From Paenibacillus silvae (GTDB lineage: Bacteria > Bacillota > Bacilli > Paenibacillales > Paenibacillaceae): 64,000 bases of DNA. The position numbers were made by a program, and so were the translations under genes. Below are positions 33,837-42,409 of the stretch, one piece after another. Location of the stretch: contig NZ_BMFU01000009.1 of NCBI RefSeq assembly GCF_014639235.1, positions 62,001 to 126,000 of the forward strand, read 5' to 3'. The notes under the pieces are model-generated. The model saw nothing but the letters and a program-made list of their open reading frames with translations. It was not told the origin of the DNA and ran no database searches. Within the stretch, counting starts at the first letter, position 1. Each line of letters opens with the position of its first letter.

Positions 33837-34175
33837 CTACTTTATTTGCTGCTGTTCTTTCAACCAGTCCGAGGACCAGCTGTAGATTTGATTAATGACA
33901 GGTTCGATCGCTCTGCCTTTAGGTGTAAGCTCATATTCCACACGGGGAGGAATCTCGGGATACATATGCCGGGTGACAATGCCTTCCGTTTCCATTTCCT
34001 TCAGACGCTCTGATAACAGTCGCCCGCTAATGGCCATTTCGGCCTCCAGCTCTGTGAACCGTTTGGGTCCGGACAACAGCTGATACATGATCAGCAGCAC
34101 CCACTTTTTCCCGATGATATCCATCGCCTGAGTAATCAAGCAGGGACTTGGAGATTTAACTTTTCTCAGCTTCAA
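33837..34175 (-). CDS. HxlR-family winged-helix regulator
   Basis: 112 aa, TTG start with GAGGTG seven bases upstream. HxlR hallmarks: CLITQAMDIIGKKWVLLIMYQLLSG-type opening (with GKKW), RFTELEAEMAISGRLLSERLKEME and the wing PRVEYELTPKG. HxlR proteins with a Cys near the start often sense electrophiles or redox stress (SPSPCL here). The divergent neighbour is a decayed DoxX gene, the kind of gene HxlR regulators often control. Confidence 0.9.
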   Translation of the reverse strand: MKLRKVKSPSPCLITQAMDIIGKKWVLLIMYQLLSGPKRFTELEAEMAISGRLLSERLKEMETEGIVTRHMYPEIPPRVEYELTPKGRAIEPVINQIYSWSSDWLKEQQQIK

Positions 34176-34536
34176 CGTGTTTCACCTCGATTCATAAGAG
34201 ATATGACATATTAGGCTATATAAAAGGACAAAACGTTCTGCCGCTCTACAAAATACAAGCACCTTCCATAAAGATAAAGGGTTACTTCCAGATATGATGA
34301 AAGGTCACTACAAAATATACTGTAACATACCTTTTGTATGTATTATACATCATTTCAAGAAAAATTACTTGAAGAAATTATCTTATTATTATATACTCAC
34401 TTCATAAAAGTAAGTTTGTGAATAATAATGTGTATTGAATTTATATCTAATGTTTAGTGAATACGAAGCGTATAGTGCTTCCCAAAACTCAGTTCCTTTA
34501 GAGGACTTTTACATATATTACTACTGTAATCTTTAG
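34176..34536. other. AT-rich divergent region between HxlR gene and doxX remnant
   Basis: No gene, hairpin terminator or convincing promoter pair could be assigned. The presumed lost 5' end of the DoxX gene would have been here; no trace of its first helix is seen in any frame. Confidence 0.4.
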
Positions 34537-34815
34537 TTCAACTTAGAGAGCTTCTCTTATCCAACCTGGACGATGTATCTACTTGGCGCATTGGAACTGC
34601 TGAGTGCAGTAGGGCTGCTTATTCCGCGTACCCGTATTTTGGCTTCAGGTGTACTGACCTTCATTCTGATCGGAGCTGTAGGCAGCCACCTGATCTATGC
34701 ACAATATGCGGCTGTTCCATTCCCGGCTGTACTGCTAATAGCTAACATTGGAGTGCTGCTGGTAAGCCTGCGGCAACTGGAAGAAGAGGAAAGCCTGGAG
34801 ATGGTACAGGCCTAA
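34537..34815 (+). pseudogene. 5'-truncated DoxX-family membrane protein
   Basis: The frame after TAG 34534-34536 reads through SYPTWT into MYLLGALELLSAVGLLIPRTR-like DoxX sequence (GALELL and GLLIPRTR) and ends normally at 34815. Only about 80 residues follow the first ATG (34573), against roughly 120 in the family, and that ATG has no ribosome site. The first transmembrane helix is missing. Probably a decayed target of the adjacent HxlR regulator, though a short functional form cannot be excluded. Confidence 0.65.
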
Positions 34816-34919
34816 TGCCGACCTGACAAGGCTCCAGGGAAAAATGAGGAGCTGGCGCTCGCTGTGTTCTGCATTCTGTATTCAAACAGGGACAGTTTCA
34901 TGTTTCAAGTGTGATGGGA

Positions 34920-35756
34920 TCAGATGCTTCGCTGCCCACGTTTTACGATTCGCTGCGTGTACCTGGTGTCCGATTGCTCGATCCAATCGGCACATACCTG
35001 GCGTACCCACTCCGGAGTAGTTTTACTCGCATCGTTGAGCCAGTTGCTGACAGAATTTTGTACATACAGATGGTCATCCGATTTTACTGCGGATAATAAG
35101 GGAAGAGCCAGCGCCGGATTTTCCTTCAACGGCTGAATATGTTTCGCCCATACCCCGCGAGGTCGGGTGGATTCAATAGCAAAGCGCCTGATCATCGGAT
35201 CAGGGTCGGTGCTCCAGGGGATCAACGCTTGAAGAGCTGCCGACAGATCTGCACGGATGGAATCCCGTACAGCCATCCAGGCAATCTCTCTCACGCCAAA
35301 GTGATGATCTGCCGCAAAAGCGCGAATCTGTTCGAGCTTCTCTGTCACATGCAGTTCGGGATGAAGTCCGATAATATATGCTGCCCAGCAGCGAACACTG
35401 TCTGAACGGTGCTTGGCAAGAAAGTTGAACAGCTGTTTGTTTTCCTGCTCAGACCTTTTCTCCATATACTTCAGCCACTGCCTGCCAATCTCGGGAATGA
35501 CTTTCATAATGCGCTGTTCATCCTTTTTTCCGAGTCTTGCGGTGACCTCCCGAGTGGAGACAGGTACTTCTAGTTCACGCGTAATTTGCTCCAACAGAAG
35601 AACATGATTGACGGCCAGCCATTCGGTTAAATTTACGGATTCAATCGTTCCTGATTGCAGCAGACGGTGGATGTGTGCCGGGATTTCAGCGGCTTTACGC
35701 GCACCTTTGCGAAGCAGAATGTCTTCAGGGATAGTAACATCTGAATGGTCATTCAT
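34920..35756 (-). CDS. HEAT-repeat protein of the AlkC/AlkD DNA-alkylation-repair type
   Basis: 278 aa from ATG 35756, with AAGGAGG seven bases upstream; the frame extends further without support. All-helical repeats. DPMIRRFAIESTRPRGVWAKHI followed by SDDHLYVQNSVSNWLNDASKTTPEWV matches the AlkC/AlkD-like pattern of HEAT-fold glycosylases that remove alkylated bases. Active-site residues cannot be confirmed by eye. It sits just downstream of a Crp/Fnr gene with a perfect palindrome between them, suggesting direct control. Confidence 0.75.
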   Translation of the reverse strand: MNDHSDVTIPEDILLRKGARKAAEIPAHIHRLLQSGTIESVNLTEWLAVNHVLLLEQITRELEVPVSTREVTARLGKKDEQRIMKVIPEIGRQWLKYMEKRSEQENKQLFNFLAKHRSDSVRCWAAYIIGLHPELHVTEKLEQIRAFAADHHFGVREIAWMAVRDSIRADLSAALQALIPWSTDPDPMIRRFAIESTRPRGVWAKHIQPLKENPALALPLLSAVKSDDHLYVQNSVSNWLNDASKTTPEWVRQVCADWIEQSDTRYTQRIVKRGQRSI

Positions 35757-35816
35757 TGTATAACCTCCTTGCTTGTCTGAACTCATTATGTATACCATAC
35801 AATGGAACAGGAGTGC

Positions 35817-35842
35817 AGAGATGTAAGCTGGCTTACATCTCT
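35817..35842. promoter_or_regulatory. Perfect 26-bp palindrome, Crp/Fnr-type site upstream of the HEAT-repeat gene
   Basis: AGAGATGTAAGC-TG-GCTTACATCTCT, twelve-base arms. Its core TGTAA-N6-TTACA (35822-35837) has the spacing of Crp/Fnr-family sites. It is about 60 bp before the start codon on the minus strand and directly after the Crp/Fnr gene. No T-run follows, so it is not a terminator. Confidence 0.65.
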
Positions 35843-35859
35843 AAGCATCGAGAAGCTGT

Positions 35860-36537
35860 TTAACGGAATGCCTTGAGCTCACTCGCGTGAAGAGCAACCG
35901 ATTTAAACGAGGTACGTATGCGGCCTGCCTGCGAGAGCTCTTTCATCGCAGCCGTAACGGATTCTCTGGAGGCGCCAGCCATCCAGGCAATTTCCTGATG
36001 TGTAATGCCGGACTGAATACGGCAGTATCCATCCTCTTTCGTCCAACCGTTCCGTTCAGCCAGCCGGCACAGGTTATGCATGATTTTGTCATGTAAATTG
36101 CCGAGTGCAAGCGTTTGTGTCAGCTCACTCATTTGTTTGATCCGCTCACTCAGCACGTTCAACATGCTCATCATAAATGCCGGATGCTCCACTAAAAACT
36201 GCTCAAATCGCCCTCTATCCATCAAGCAGATATCACAAATCTCTATTGTTTCAATATATAAAGCGCGTGTACCAAGCGAAAGTTCATTCATCTCTCCAAA
36301 GACGTTACCTTCACCCAAAATATCCACGGTGAACTGCTTGCCTTCCGGATTTAACGTGTACAAGCGAACCTTCCCCTTTTTCACAAAATAGAAACCTTCC
36401 GTAAACGTAGCGGGTGTCTGAATCGTTGTGTGTTTAGGGAACGTTGTAATAGACGTCATGCTGTCCATCTCAATCAGATCTGCTTCAGATAAGGAGGACA
36501 TGAGGTCGAATTGAGACAGGTACAGGATTTTATTCAT
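35860..36537 (-). CDS. Crp/Fnr-family transcriptional regulator
   Basis: 225 aa from ATG 36537 (AAAGGAG upstream). N-terminal cyclic-nucleotide-like beta barrel (FTEGFYFVKKGKVRLYTLNPEGKQFTVDILGEGNVFGEMNEL), dimer helix, then winged HTH with QSGITHQEIAWMAGASRESVTAAMKELSQAG. No N- or C-terminal cysteine cluster of an Fe-S Fnr, so it senses something else or nothing. Probably recognises the TGTAA-N6-TTACA palindrome downstream and regulates the HEAT-repeat gene. Confidence 0.92.
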   Translation of the reverse strand: MNKILYLSQFDLMSSLSEADLIEMDSMTSITTFPKHTTIQTPATFTEGFYFVKKGKVRLYTLNPEGKQFTVDILGEGNVFGEMNELSLGTRALYIETIEICDICLMDRGRFEQFLVEHPAFMMSMLNVLSERIKQMSELTQTLALGNLHDKIMHNLCRLAERNGWTKEDGYCRIQSGITHQEIAWMAGASRESVTAAMKELSQAGRIRTSFKSVALHASELKAFR

Positions 36538-36568
36538 AAGGCTCCTTTCACTGGACATAAAAAAGTAT

Positions 36569-36601
36569 AAAAAAAGAAGAACCCGATGAAGCCAGGGTTC
36601 T
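36569..36601 (-). terminator. Terminator of the AbrB-type gene
   Basis: On the minus strand AGAACCC / GGGTTCT with a 10-nt loop, then TCTTTTTTT. It lies between the AbrB-type and Crp/Fnr genes. Confidence 0.75.
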
Positions 36602-36661
36602 TTCGCAGCCCGCCTTCCTATACATGGAAGGTGCACTGTTTATTCATATGCTATTCTTTGA

Positions 36662-37171
36662 CTATAGTAGCTTTTTGAGTTGAGAGACGCGTCCTTGGCT
36701 GATACCAAGTTTCTCCGCAATTTGCTGTTGAGCGAGGCCTGGATGCTGTTCAATAATTTCTTTCATCTGTTGCAGCATACGTGCTGTCTTGGGCCTCAAG
36801 TCGGGGTAGTCCTGGCTTGCCGCCATATCTCCATCATTCCATGAAGGAGCAGCGGGTTTGGCAGCAGGACGCTCTTTAGGTGGAGAAGCCTGTTTATTCT
36901 CAGGTACGAACCAGTCGGGAGTGTCATCTGGGTGTTTTAATTGAATTGCACAAGTCCGGCAGATGAATTGCTCTTTGAAATACATTTCCGTATCCACGTC
37001 ACCGCAAAAAATACACAATGTTGATTTGTACTTTCTTAAAATCAACTCTTTCCCTTCAATGAAAAATTCAAGCGGATCGCCGATATGGATTTCCATTGTA
37101 TCCCGCATTTCTTTGGGAAGCACAATTCGTCCGAGACGGTCCAGAGATCTCTTCATTCCGGTTCTTTTCAT
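36662..37171 (-). CDS. AbrB/SpoVT-domain regulator with zinc-ribbon-like centre and C-terminal HTH
   Basis: 169 aa, ATG with GGGGGAG upstream. Residues 1-50 are a swapped-hairpin AbrB domain (RSLDRLGRIVLPKEMRDTMEIHIGDPLEFFIEG). Residues about 52-77 have CIFCG...CRTC, a possible zinc-binding knuckle. A Pro/Ala-rich linker leads to an HTH at the end (GLAQQQIAEKLGISQGRVSQLKKLL). AbrB proteins are usually about 90 aa, so the extra HTH would give a second DNA contact. Probably a transition-state regulator; targets unknown. Confidence 0.85.
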   Translation of the reverse strand: MKRTGMKRSLDRLGRIVLPKEMRDTMEIHIGDPLEFFIEGKELILRKYKSTLCIFCGDVDTEMYFKEQFICRTCAIQLKHPDDTPDWFVPENKQASPPKERPAAKPAAPSWNDGDMAASQDYPDLRPKTARMLQQMKEIIEQHPGLAQQQIAEKLGISQGRVSQLKKLL

Positions 37172-37279
37172 CGCATCTCCCCCGCAATATTAACATTAAA
37201 ACCTGTCCTTATTGTAAGGAAGAAAGGGCTTTAATACAACAATAATATTTCAAAAAATAGGGATTGTTTCTACTATTAT

Positions 37280-37334
37280 GGGAAAATAAGTTTGTGTTTA
37301 CGGGAAAATAAGTTTGCATTTACGGAAAAATAAG
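37280..37334. repeat. Three 22-bp repeats covering the end of lrgB
   Basis: GGGAAAATAAG at 37280 and 37302 and GGAAAAATAAG at 37324, exactly 22 bp apart. The third copy encodes the last residues of the LrgB-type protein (Leu-Ile-Phe-Pro), so the others look like duplications of the gene's tail. Confidence 0.6.
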
Positions 37335-38000
37335 TCTGGAAAGCGCGGGAGCAACGGCCAACGTGAAGAGAGCTGCCAATACCATGGAAATACTGGAGAT
37401 AGTGCCTGTCAAAGAACTCAGTTCAAAGGCTTTCGAAGTTCCCGTGCCGTGAGCACCCGTTCCAAGCAGTGTACCTCGTGCGATCTCGCCATCAATGCGC
37501 AGCATTTTGACTATAGAAGGTCCCATAATTGCGCCGAGAAGCCCTGTCATGATCACAAATACTGCTGTAACCGCAGGAATTCCCCCGATGGAAGCCGACA
37601 CATTCATGGCAATCGGTGTTGTAATCGAGCGTGGAATCAGGCTGTGAATCAATCCGGAGTCCAGATGCAGCCATTTGGCGAGCAGGGCGGAAGAGAGCAC
37701 TGCAACGACCGAACCCGTCATCACGCTGACCACGATCTCGGATATATGTTTTTTTAGCACATGGAAAAAGGTATATAGAGGCACGGCAAATGCAACTGTA
37801 GCGGGCTGCAGCAGCAGACTGAGCCATTTCCCCCCGCTGCTATAAGCGGCGTAATCTGTCCCGGTGGCGAGCAGTACACCTACAACCAGCAGTGGTGTGA
37901 TGAGCAGAGGTGAGAGGTACACTTTGGGCAGGCTGCGATACATGCGTTTGGCTACCCAGTAGATTCCGACCGTTAACAGTAAACATAAAAATCCAATCAT
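37320..38000 (-). CDS. LrgB/CidB-family membrane protein
   Basis: 226 aa. ATG overlaps the stop of the LrgA-type gene as ATGA. Multispan protein; family signatures LWLHLDSGLIHSLIPRSITTPIAM-type region (with PRSITTPIAM), GIPAVTAVFVIMTGLLGAIMG and GTGAHGTGTSKAFE. With LrgA/CidA it forms a holin-like system affecting murein hydrolase activity or overflow-metabolite (pyruvate) transport. The divergent LysR gene fits a CidR-type control of a cidAB-like pair. Confidence 0.92.
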   Translation of the reverse strand: MIGFLCLLLTVGIYWVAKRMYRSLPKVYLSPLLITPLLVVGVLLATGTDYAAYSSGGKWLSLLLQPATVAFAVPLYTFFHVLKKHISEIVVSVMTGSVVAVLSSALLAKWLHLDSGLIHSLIPRSITTPIAMNVSASIGGIPAVTAVFVIMTGLLGAIMGPSIVKMLRIDGEIARGTLLGTGAHGTGTSKAFELSSLTGTISSISMVLAALFTLAVAPALSRLIFP

Positions 38001-38368
38001 CCCGTGTGACGCTCCTTTCGTTTGGCAATACGTGTAGCAACCAGGCCCGTGCAGGCCATAACCAGAAATGTGCTCAGCAGCACGATAAATAAAATCTGCA
38101 GTCCGTCATGCTCCAGCATCGGCATGTAATTCATGATGCCAACGGCCGACGGAATAAAAAATAAAAGCAGCTCGCCGAGCAGCCACGCCGCTCCCACCTC
38201 GATCCACCGCAGCTTTACCATACCGGTCTGCAGTAGAATAAATAGAATGACCATTCCGATTATTGAACCGGGTACAGGCAGATGGAGAGCACGGGCCAGC
38301 TGGTCCATGAGCAGTGAGAAAACCATTAACAGCGCAACCTGCGCAATACCGATGCCCCATTTTTTCAC
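37997..38368 (-). CDS. LrgA/CidA-family holin-like protein
   Basis: 123 aa using GTG 38368, with AAGGAGGG six bases upstream; the frame reaches further up without support. Four hydrophobic segments and the family motif LHLPVPGSIIGMVILFILL. First gene of the pair, opposite the LysR regulator. Confidence 0.9.
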   Translation of the reverse strand: MKKWGIGIAQVALLMVFSLLMDQLARALHLPVPGSIIGMVILFILLQTGMVKLRWIEVGAAWLLGELLLFFIPSAVGIMNYMPMLEHDGLQILFIVLLSTFLVMACTGLVATRIAKRKERHTG

Positions 38369-38473
38369 CTGAATCCCTCCTTGTATATCCGTGTAAGATT
38401 TCATGAATTTGATATGATTAGTTATTTTTTTGAAAATGAAAGGAAACGTTGCTTCGTATCACAAATTTTACAG

Positions 38474-38498
38474 TGCATCTTTTCATGAGTAAAATGCA
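38474..38498. promoter_or_regulatory. Candidate LysR-type site in the cid/lysR divergent region
   Basis: TGCATCTTTT (38474-38483) faces AAAATGCA (38491-38498), an imperfect inverted repeat midway between the two genes. Confidence 0.35.
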
Positions 38499-38578
38499 TA
38501 TTAAGAATGTTTTCTATTCCATTTGTCTATGACAAGGGTATGAGCTTACGATGGTAAAAGAAGGAGCGGGGATAGGCC

Positions 38579-39472
38579 ATGGATATTCGCCATCTACAAT
38601 ATTTTCTGGAGGTTGCCCGGCAGCAGAGCTTCACAAAGGCCGCCGAGGTGTTGTATATCACCCAGCCTACCATTAGTAAAACCGTGAAGAGTCTGGAAGA
38701 TGAACTGGGCGTTACCTTACTTGACCGATACGGGAAGCAAGTTCAATTAACGGATGCGGGGCATGTCTTTTTTCGGCAGGCACTGGAGATTGAAAAATCG
38801 TTCCGCAGTCTCTCCTCCGAGCTTGACGATCTGATGAATCTGAAGAAGGGCCATCTGCGCATTGGTCTGCCGCCAATGGTTGGATCGAGCTTTTTCCCGA
38901 TGATTATCGGTGAATTCCACAAAGCGTATCCACAGGTGAGCATACAGCTGTTCGAGGATGGAGCCAAAAAAGTAGAGGCAGATGTGATCAGCGGGGCTTT
39001 GGATATCGGTGTGGCGGTGCTGCCTACAGTGGATGAGGTGCTGGATCATTTTGTATTTGTGCATGAAAAGCTGAATCTGCTCGTACATCCTTCACATCCG
39101 CTTGCAGGGAAAGAGTCGGTGGCGCTTCAAGAATTGGAGCAGGATGCGTTTGTTTTGTTCCGAGAGGACTTTGCGCTCCATGATCGCATTATTGTGGCCT
39201 GTCAGCAGGCTGGTTTTCAGCCGCGAGTGGTCTATGAAAGCTCGCAATGGGACCTGCTGAGTGCGATGGTAGCCGCCAATCTGGGTGTAGCCCTGCTGCC
39301 AGAGACGATCTGTCGTGAGGTGGACCATATGCGTGTACGGATTATTCCGGTCGGGGAGCCGGTTATTCCGTGGCAGCTCGGCATGATCTGGCGGAAGGAC
39401 CGGTATCTTTCTTTTGCCGCGAGAGAGTGGATTGCCTTTACCCAGTCGAAGCTGGGAGAACAGGTGAAATGA
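38579..39472 (+). CDS. LysR-family regulator, CidR-like
   Basis: 297 aa, ATG with AAGGAGCGGGG upstream. N-terminal HTH HLQYFLEVARQQSFTKAAEVLYITQPTISKTVKSLEDELG, linker helix, then an effector-binding domain (GHLRIGLPPMVGSSFFP). Divergent from the lrgAB/cidAB pair, the arrangement of B. subtilis ywbI-ywbHG where the LysR protein activates the membrane genes in response to acetate or overflow metabolism. Confidence 0.9.
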   Translation: MDIRHLQYFLEVARQQSFTKAAEVLYITQPTISKTVKSLEDELGVTLLDRYGKQVQLTDAGHVFFRQALEIEKSFRSLSSELDDLMNLKKGHLRIGLPPMVGSSFFPMIIGEFHKAYPQVSIQLFEDGAKKVEADVISGALDIGVAVLPTVDEVLDHFVFVHEKLNLLVHPSHPLAGKESVALQELEQDAFVLFREDFALHDRIIVACQQAGFQPRVVYESSQWDLLSAMVAANLGVALLPETICREVDHMRVRIIPVGEPVIPWQLGMIWRKDRYLSFAAREWIAFTQSKLGEQVK

Positions 39473-39565
39473 TGCCGGATCATTGATACAATGAAGGAAC
39501 GGAATGTAGGGAAAGAGCATGATGAGGTACAAGGTAACACACATATTGGTGGAGGTGTAGGATTT

Positions 39566-40423
39566 ATGAAACTGCGGGTATCCGCTGTACAATATCAATT
39601 GCAAACGATTAGCTCATTTGAGGAATTTGCCGCACAGGCGGAGCATTACATACGGACAGCTTCCGAATTCGGAACGGAATTTGTGCTGTTCCCTGAATTT
39701 TTCACAACCCAATTAATGTCCATTGGAGACGCACAAGGGAATGCGCTGACCATCGAAGATTTGCCTGAATTTACGGAGCAGTATGAGCAGCTGTTCGTCT
39801 CACTTGCGGCCAAGTATAACATGCACCTCATCGGGGGCACACATGTCATTCGCAAGGAAGGCAAGCTGTACAACACAGCGCATATGTTTTACCCGGACGG
39901 ACGGATCGCACGCCAGGCGAAGATTCATATTACGCCAACCGAAGTGACGGAGTGGAACATGGCTGCGGGTGACGGGCTTGAAGTGTTTGACACGGACAAA
40001 GGGCGCATTGCGATGCTGACCTGTTATGATATTGAATTTCCAGAAATCGTACGTATGGCAAAAGCAAAGGGTGCGGATGTTATTTTCTGTCCTTCCTGTA
40101 CGGACGATCGCCACGGCTTCTATCGGGTACGTTATACAAGTCATGCCCGTGCGGTGGAAAATCAGGTATACGTTGTATTAACGGGAACGGTGGGTCATCT
40201 GCCGACGGTGGATTTCATGCGTGCCAATTATGGGCAAGCTGCGATTATTACGCCGAATGATGTACCCTTCCCGCCGCGCGGTATTCTCGCGGAAGGTGAG
40301 ATCAACAACGATATGATCGTCACCGCTGACCTTGATCTGGATCTCTTGTACGAGGTGCGTGAACGCGGTTCGGTAACGACCTGGCGTGACCGTCGCACAG
40401 ATCTGTACACGGATTGGGAGTAG
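39566..40423 (+). CDS. Carbon-nitrogen hydrolase (nitrilase superfamily)
   Basis: 285 aa from ATG 39566 (GGAGGTG upstream); an upstream ATG in frame would add a polar 25-residue tail. Catalytic triad: Glu in LFPEFFTTQL, Lys in QAKIHITPTE, Cys in LTCYDIEFPE. Amidase-type subgroup similar to the C-terminal half of B. subtilis YhcX. A separate GNAT gene follows by 51 bp, whereas YhcX-type proteins carry GNAT and nitrilase in one chain. Confidence 0.9.
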   Translation: MKLRVSAVQYQLQTISSFEEFAAQAEHYIRTASEFGTEFVLFPEFFTTQLMSIGDAQGNALTIEDLPEFTEQYEQLFVSLAAKYNMHLIGGTHVIRKEGKLYNTAHMFYPDGRIARQAKIHITPTEVTEWNMAAGDGLEVFDTDKGRIAMLTCYDIEFPEIVRMAKAKGADVIFCPSCTDDRHGFYRVRYTSHARAVENQVYVVLTGTVGHLPTVDFMRANYGQAAIITPNDVPFPPRGILAEGEINNDMIVTADLDLDLLYEVRERGSVTTWRDRRTDLYTDWE

Positions 40424-40474
40424 AGGAGTAACATGTGACTCATCATCTGAGCTTGGGAAGGAGGCACAGGCAGA

Positions 40475-41155
40475 ATGTATATGAAGGAATTGCTGATAAC
40501 TGCGCCCGCTGGTGATGGCAAAAAGGGCAGGGCTAAAGCAGTCATTCGCAACTATGCAGCGCCCGACTTTGAAGAGCTTATTCGCATTCAGGCGGAGAGT
40601 TTCCCGCCGCCATATCCGGAGGAGCTGCTCTGGAACAAAGAGCAGCTCGGCAGCCATGTGCACCATTACCCCGAAGGGGCGATCTGCATTGAGGTTGATG
40701 GGGAGCTGGCTGGATCAATGACCTCACTGCGGATGCAGTGGGACCCGTCACACCCAGCCAGCCATACGTGGGCCGAGGTCACGGATGACGGGTATATCCG
40801 CAATCATCAGCCAGATGGAAACACGCTGTACATCGTTGATCTCTGTGTGCGGCCGAAATATCGGAAGTGGGGACTGGCTCAGCTTATGATGCAGTCCATG
40901 TACCATCTTGTGATCGCGCAGGGGATGGATCGTCTGCTTGGGGCAGGACGGATGCCGGGATATCATCGGGTGGCTGAGCAGATGTCAGCGCAACAATATC
41001 TGGATCAGGTTGCTGCTGGAGAAAGGCATGACCCGGTTATTTCTTTTCTGCTACGATGCGGGCGTATGCCTGTTGGAGTAGCTGCGGATTATCTGGATGA
41101 CGAGGAATCCTGCAATCATGCCGCTCTGATGGAGTGGCGTAATCCGTTCCGATAA
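40475..41155 (+). CDS. GNAT-family N-acetyltransferase partner of the nitrilase
   Basis: 226 aa, ATG after AAGGAGG. GNAT core: VIRNYAAPDFEELIRIQAESFPPPYP, then LYIVDLCVRPKYRKWGLAQLMMQSMYHL with the acetyl-CoA loop (RKWGLA for RxxGxG). The C-terminal part (LLGAGRMPGYHRVAEQMSAQQYLDQV) resembles the GNAT half of YhcX-like bifunctional proteins. Probably works with the upstream hydrolase on the same small amide or amine. Confidence 0.82.
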   Translation: MYMKELLITAPAGDGKKGRAKAVIRNYAAPDFEELIRIQAESFPPPYPEELLWNKEQLGSHVHHYPEGAICIEVDGELAGSMTSLRMQWDPSHPASHTWAEVTDDGYIRNHQPDGNTLYIVDLCVRPKYRKWGLAQLMMQSMYHLVIAQGMDRLLGAGRMPGYHRVAEQMSAQQYLDQVAAGERHDPVISFLLRCGRMPVGVAADYLDDEESCNHAALMEWRNPFR

Positions 41156-41358
41156 AGAGAGGGTTTGTGCATGTGCACTGTGTCAGCGGGTCCGTATGTC
41201 CATGGGCGCTATGTCCGCTAGTCCGCGTGTCTATATATCTATGCTGACATTAGCGAACTTAAACAAAATACAGACGCAGATTTTTCTCTCCAGATCGCTG
41301 TTTGTTGAACCAAACTGTTGCACTTAATACATATTTAAAAATAAGGAGGATATTTTCT

Positions 41359-42030
41359 ATGGAATTTACACGTATTACATCTATTCAGGACCCATTGTTT
41401 GCCCAGATGCACAAGCTGATGCAGGAGATTTTTCCGCCAGAGGAAGTGCTGGACTTTCAGCTATGGGCTGAGCCGTTGGAAGACCCGGGTATTCGGGTGT
41501 TTGTCGCTGTACATGAAGGCCAAGTTGTTGGTTCAACAGAGTACCGTTATTATGAGGACTGGAACGTAGCCATGACGGATTTTACGATTATTGGACGTGA
41601 AGGCCTGGGCATTGGTGCTTTTTTGGCCAATCACCGCAAGCGTGATCTGCAGCAGCTTGCCGCTGTAAACGGTAAAGAACTGTTCGGCATGTTCGCTGAA
41701 ATCTACAATCCGTATTTGAGTCAGGACCATGCGTTTGGCGGCATTAAACCGATGGACCCTTACGTGCGCCGCGAAGTGTTGTCGCATCTGGGCTATCAGC
41801 GTCTGGATTTCCCATATGTGCATCCATCCTGGCAAGGTGACGGTGAAGCCGTAGGAGGCTTGGATCTGTGCTTTATGCCGGGTGACGATTCGCTGGTAGA
41901 GCTGCCCGCAAGTCTGGTGGCTGATTTCCTGAATCGCTATTATGCTGTGCTGCCAAACAAACCGCAGGAATGGCTCGCCATGGTTGAGCAGCTGAACGCT
42001 CATGAATCCGTGGCATTGCGCCCGTTGTAG
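41359..42030 (+). CDS. GNAT-fold acetyltransferase-like protein
   Basis: 223 aa from ATG 41359, with AAGGAGG upstream. FVAVHEGQVVGSTEYRYYEDWNVAMTDFTIIGREGLGIGAFL fits GNAT strands 2-4, with GREGLGIG as an acetyl-CoA loop. The remainder (MFAEIYNPYLSQDHAFGGIKPMDPYVRREVLSHLGY) is not from a GNAT subfamily I can name. Substrate unknown. Confidence 0.75.
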   Translation: MEFTRITSIQDPLFAQMHKLMQEIFPPEEVLDFQLWAEPLEDPGIRVFVAVHEGQVVGSTEYRYYEDWNVAMTDFTIIGREGLGIGAFLANHRKRDLQQLAAVNGKELFGMFAEIYNPYLSQDHAFGGIKPMDPYVRREVLSHLGYQRLDFPYVHPSWQGDGEAVGGLDLCFMPGDDSLVELPASLVADFLNRYYAVLPNKPQEWLAMVEQLNAHESVALRPL

Positions 42031-42084
42031 GTGAATGAGTGCAGAGACGAGGCGTACAATTCATTATTTAAGAAGTGACACGAT

Positions 42085-42310
42085 GATATAGAAGCGATAG
42101 CTAGAACCTGGACAAGTGTAAGTAGGTAAATGTAAGCAGGCAAGAAAAGAACAAGCCCAGCTACAAGTACAATTGTCAGCTAAAAGTACAAGTAGAAGAT
42201 GCCAGAGAGTAGCAGCGGAAGTACAAGTACCACCAGTACAAGTACGGTGCCGATAAAGTAAAATTACAGGCATCGATCAAAAGTACAAGTACAATGATCG
42301 ACTACAAGTA
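42085..42310. repeat. AGTACAAGTAC-rich degenerate repeat tract
   Basis: Many irregular copies of (A)AGTACAAGTA separated by short unique bits. With the next tract it fills most of the 42031-42500 gap; no gene seen. Confidence 0.55.
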
Positions 42311-42409
42311 AAAAACACGACAGCCAGTAAGTGTATCATTATAAGCAAAATATCCGTACAAATATAAGCGGAAGTGTCAGTATAAATGCAAGTACCGGTT
42401 ACAATTAGA

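Noticed and set aside
35817..35842. Terminator for the Crp/Fnr gene
   Set aside because: The palindrome is perfect but no T-run follows on either strand; an operator explains it better.
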